A stretch of DNA of 24,866 bases from Methylotenera_A sp044222005 (GTDB taxonomy: Bacteria; Pseudomonadota; Gammaproteobacteria; Burkholderiales; Methylophilaceae): positions 1 through 24,866 of the forward strand of contig JBGANY010000019.1 in assembly GCA_044222005.1 (NCBI GenBank), in the 5' to 3' direction. This document shows, in pieces, positions 22,508 through 24,866 of this stretch (position 1 is the stretch's first letter; each line of letters begins with the position of its first letter). The notes beneath the pieces are model-generated. The model was not told the DNA's origin. It made no database searches and worked only from the letters and a program-made list of their open reading frames with translations. The position numbers and the translations under genes were made by a program.

Positions 22508-23521
22508 TTAATTAGATTTAAATCTCTGCAAATACTTCTTCAAAACCCAGCCATTCATATATTCACCTTTGAGCCAATCATAATAGGTAACTTCAATCCA
22601 TTTACCTTCATTATCAATAATTGCAACTACTTGGTTGGGGAATATTTGGGCTATTACTTTACTTCCATTTTTTGGTTCTTCTCTAATTAATGTACTTCTA
22701 TCTTTAACAACATATTCTGCATTTGTGAATGGTTTTTGCTGTGTTTGAGACAAATTAACAATTAGTATTTCAAGCTGATTAATCTGTTGTTTTAGCGCCC
22801 CATGCTCTTCGGAAGGCTGGATATTAACTTCTTTGGTTATAGAGTCAATTTTATTACTTAGTCTTTTTTCCATTTGGTCAGAATCATATTTTGCATATAA
22901 AAACATTAAGACCGATAACAATACGCTAAGAATAAACTCTCTACTAAACAACTCTCTTTTATCGTCTGGGGTAGGTTCATTTTCTTCCCTTTTTAGTTCT
23001 TTTAGTATCTCTTCATAATGAGCATGTATTCCTACTGGACCTAACATTTTTGATATTGCTAGGGCTGAGGAAATTTCAGTTGGGAATAGTTTCAGACTGT
23101 CTTTATATTTTTTTTCAAATTCCTGAATATGCTTACTAACCATTGAATCAATTGGATTATCAGGATAAACAAGTTTATTAAACTGTTTTAATGGGCTTTC
23201 AGATAACTCTTTAAAAAGTTTTGAAGTTGTACTCTCAAAGATTGAATCTATAAATTTTGGTGGTCTAAATAACGAATCTTCAACTAGTTTTTTAAATGGG
23301 GAGTTGAATGAATCGGCATACAACCTGTTGCTTGCACTTAATCCACTGATTGCCTGTAATGCGCTTTCTGGTATAGAAAGGCTACCTTTTATTAACTTCT
23401 GATATTCAGTTTCTTGGTCTTTGATTTGTTCAAGAATTTTTGCGCAAGAAGAGTCAACCAAGCTAGATTTAAAGCTGTCTATGTCTTTTAATTGATCAAG
23501 CATTGATTTTGATAATGTCAT
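22508..23521 (-). CDS. Unrecognised AT-rich membrane protein with a C-terminal bacterial SH3 domain
   Basis: I do not recognise this 337-residue protein as a named family. Residues 1-190 are charged and helical, with repeated short F/L-K/S motifs (FNSPFKKLVEDSLF, ESPLKQFNKLV). There is one predicted membrane segment, FILSVLLSVLMFLYAKY, at 196-212. Residues about 214-260 look like a coiled coil (KQQINQLEILIVNL). Residues about 268-332 fit an SH3_3 domain (YVVKDRSTLIREEP, then GKWIEVTYYDWL and GWVLKKYL), which often binds cell wall in bacteria. There is no signal peptide. G+C is about 30-35% in the lines I counted, against about 53% in a ubiH line, which suggests recent transfer. It starts five bases after murU without a clear ribosome binding site. 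The function is unknown. Confidence 0.8.
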   Translation of the reverse strand: MTLSKSMLDQLKDIDSFKSSLVDSSCAKILEQIKDQETEYQKLIKGSLSIPESALQAISGLSASNRLYADSFNSPFKKLVEDSLFRPPKFIDSIFESTTSKLFKELSESPLKQFNKLVYPDNPIDSMVSKHIQEFEKKYKDSLKLFPTEISSALAISKMLGPVGIHAHYEEILKELKREENEPTPDDKRELFSREFILSVLLSVLMFLYAKYDSDQMEKRLSNKIDSITKEVNIQPSEEHGALKQQINQLEILIVNLSQTQQKPFTNAEYVVKDRSTLIREEPKNGSKVIAQIFPNQVVAIIDNEGKWIEVTYYDWLKGEYMNGWVLKKYLQRFKSN

Positions 23522-23526
23522 GACTT

Positions 23527-24213
23527 TTATCTTTTTTTCTTTAGCAAACTTTCATCTAAATTTTTAAGCCGTTCCGGTGTACCGACATCATGCCAGACAC
23601 CTTGATAATGCTGGGCTGTGGCGCGGTTATAATCAATCGCCTGTCGTAACAAGGGCGCCAGTTTTGCGGGCTGGCCTTTTACAATTTCCGCAAACAAGTC
23701 AGGATGATAGACGGCAATGCCCGAAAAGGTGAGCATTTCCCCGCCAGTATGTTTTAAGGCACCGGCTTCAATTGCAAAATCGCCCTGCGGGTGTTGCGGC
23801 GGATTATTCACCACCACAAGGTGCGCGTGTTTACTGGGCTGCAGGGCAATGCCTGTAAAGTCGAAATCCGTATAAATATCGCCATTCACCACCAGAAATG
23901 GCTGACTTTCATTTCCATCCCGGCCTAGCAAATCCAATGCATTGGCAATGCCGCCTGCCGTTTCCAGCGCCGCCTTTTCAGGACTATAACAAATGGACAC
24001 GCCCCAATGTGCGCCGTTCCCCAGCATAGCTTCTATTTGCGCGCCAAGATGCGCGTGGTTAATCACAATTTCCTTAAAGCCAGCATTGGCCAGCCGCTCC
24101 AGGTGCCAGACAATCAGCGGCTTACCGCCAACTATTAGCAATGGCTTTGGCGTATGGTCGGTGAGCGGCCGCATGCGCTCACCTCGTCCGGCAGCCAGTA
24201 TCATCGCGCGCAT
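23527..24213 (-). CDS. murU: N-acetylmuramate alpha-1-phosphate uridylyltransferase MurU
   Basis: This 228-residue nucleotidyltransferase joins UTP to MurNAc-1-phosphate to give UDP-MurNAc, the last step of the recycling bypass that avoids MurA/MurB and gives intrinsic tolerance to fosfomycin in Pseudomonas putida. The signature MILAAGRGERMRPLT with KPLL downstream is intact, VVNGDIYTDFD carries the metal-binding Asp, and WHDVGTPERL is the typical C-terminal motif. The adjacent AmgK-type kinase, which makes its substrate, distinguishes it from GlmU or RmlA relatives. Its ATG overlaps the last base of the amgK stop (TAATG). Confidence 0.92.
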   Translation of the reverse strand: MRAMILAAGRGERMRPLTDHTPKPLLIVGGKPLIVWHLERLANAGFKEIVINHAHLGAQIEAMLGNGAHWGVSICYSPEKAALETAGGIANALDLLGRDGNESQPFLVVNGDIYTDFDFTGIALQPSKHAHLVVVNNPPQHPQGDFAIEAGALKHTGGEMLTFSGIAVYHPDLFAEIVKGQPAKLAPLLRQAIDYNRATAQHYQGVWHDVGTPERLKNLDESLLKKKR

Positions 24214-24866
24214 TAGAACGTGTACCCTATCTGTGACCGCTTATTTTCCAACTGATTCAATAGCTTCAGCATCGGCCTTAATTCTACATAACGCTCGCAC
24301 ACCTTACGCAGATAATTCATCACCAGCGGCATGTCTTTCAGATAGCCGCTCTTGCCGTCGCGGTGATACAACCGTGCAAATATGCCAAGCACTTTAATAT
24401 GCCGCTGCGCGCCCATCCATTCAAAATCGCGGTAAAACTCGCTAAAATCCGCCGGCACAGGCAAACCGGCCTTTTTGGCAGGCTGCCAGTAGCGCACCGC
24501 CCAATCGATGATCTGCTCTTCATCCCAACTGATATAAGCATCCTTTAATAAGGACACCAAATCGTAGGTAATGGCACCATACACGGCATCCTGGAAATCC
24601 AGCACGCCGGGGTTATTCTGTTTTGTAAGCATGAGGTTGCGCGAATGATAATCGCGGTGCACGTAAACCTGGCCTTGCGCCAGAATGTTTTTGTTAAGCA
24701 CGTCGAAAGTATTCTTTAGAATAGCCAGCTGTTCAGCGTGTAGTTCGGCCTGCAGATGCTTTGCCACATACCAATCGGGGAACAGCTGCATCTCACGCGT
24801 GAGCAAGGCTTCATCATAATTGGGTAGAATATTGGGGCGGCTCGCCAACTGCAGTTTAATCAACGC
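24213..24866 (-). CDS. amgK: N-acetylmuramate/N-acetylglucosamine kinase AmgK, 3' part
   Basis: The frame runs off the right edge of the window, so the N-terminus, with the nucleotide-binding start, is missing; 217 codons are visible. It is an aminoglycoside phosphotransferase-like kinase: YVHRDYHSRNLM contains the catalytic Asp and metal-binding Asn, and GVLDFQDAVYGAITYDLVSLLKDAY contains the metal-binding DFQDA motif. AmgK phosphorylates the anomeric hydroxyl of MurNAc and GlcNAc, and MurU follows directly with a one-base overlap. This pairing is the main support for the specific name over other APH-family kinases. Confidence 0.9.
   Translation of the reverse strand, partial: ALIKLQLASRPNILPNYDEALLTREMQLFPDWYVAKHLQAELHAEQLAILKNTFDVLNKNILAQGQVYVHRDYHSRNLMLTKQNNPGVLDFQDAVYGAITYDLVSLLKDAYISWDEEQIIDWAVRYWQPAKKAGLPVPADFSEFYRDFEWMGAQRHIKVLGIFARLYHRDGKSGYLKDMPLVMNYLRKVCERYVELRPMLKLLNQLENKRSQIGYTF

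Overview
The window reads as chromosomal DNA of a Gram-negative betaproteobacterium. Protein style and gene content suggest the methylotrophic Methylophilaceae (Methylotenera/Methylophilus type): an xseB-ispA-dxs block, FolE2 as the folate/pterin entry enzyme, type IV pilus genes, a PepP-UbiH cluster and the AmgK/MurU cell-wall recycling pair. No rRNA or tRNA gene fixes the taxon, so this placement is inference. Almost every gene is a recognisable housekeeping or envelope gene. I see no CRISPR array, IS element, prophage or integrase.

Layout. 1-393 is the 3' part of an SRPBCC protein. 394-953 is a long non-coding stretch with two hairpin terminators and a near-perfect sigma-54 promoter for the major pilin pilA (954-1358). 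A minus-strand cyclic-nucleotide-binding plus rhodanese fusion follows (1546-2625), then about 615 bases without a convincing gene. From 3241 the plus strand carries a carboxylesterase, xseB, ispA and dxs (isoprenoid precursors), folE2 behind a structured leader, and a dodecin, ending at a bidirectional terminator (8301-8327).

8340-13074 is all minus strand: a retropepsin-like protease downstream of an MFS transporter, ydcH with an FNR-type promoter, aroC, and an overlapping rluE/glutamine-amidotransferase pair. icd starts 13 bases from rluE, divergently. Its coenzyme-site residues look like those of NAD-dependent enzymes. A minus-strand cold-shock gene with a long leader (14402-14605) stands back to back with pilB and pilC (14953-17971), which build the pilus that pilA supplies.

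18058-24866 is one long minus-strand run with gaps of 23 bases or less or overlaps: amgK, murU, an unrecognised AT-rich membrane/SH3 gene, pepP, ubiH, a second ubiquinone-type hydroxylase and dsbC. It combines cell-wall sugar recycling, peptide trimming, ubiquinone synthesis and periplasmic disulfide repair.

The points most worth checking are the foreign-looking SH3 gene inside that run (22508-23521), the coenzyme residues of Icd, the FNR-like promoter of ydcH, the cNMP-rhodanese fusion, the folE2 leader, and an out-of-frame tryptophan-rich tail after the first gene. Nothing here clearly amounts to a complete new multi-gene system; the SH3 gene is the only strong candidate for an undescribed component.
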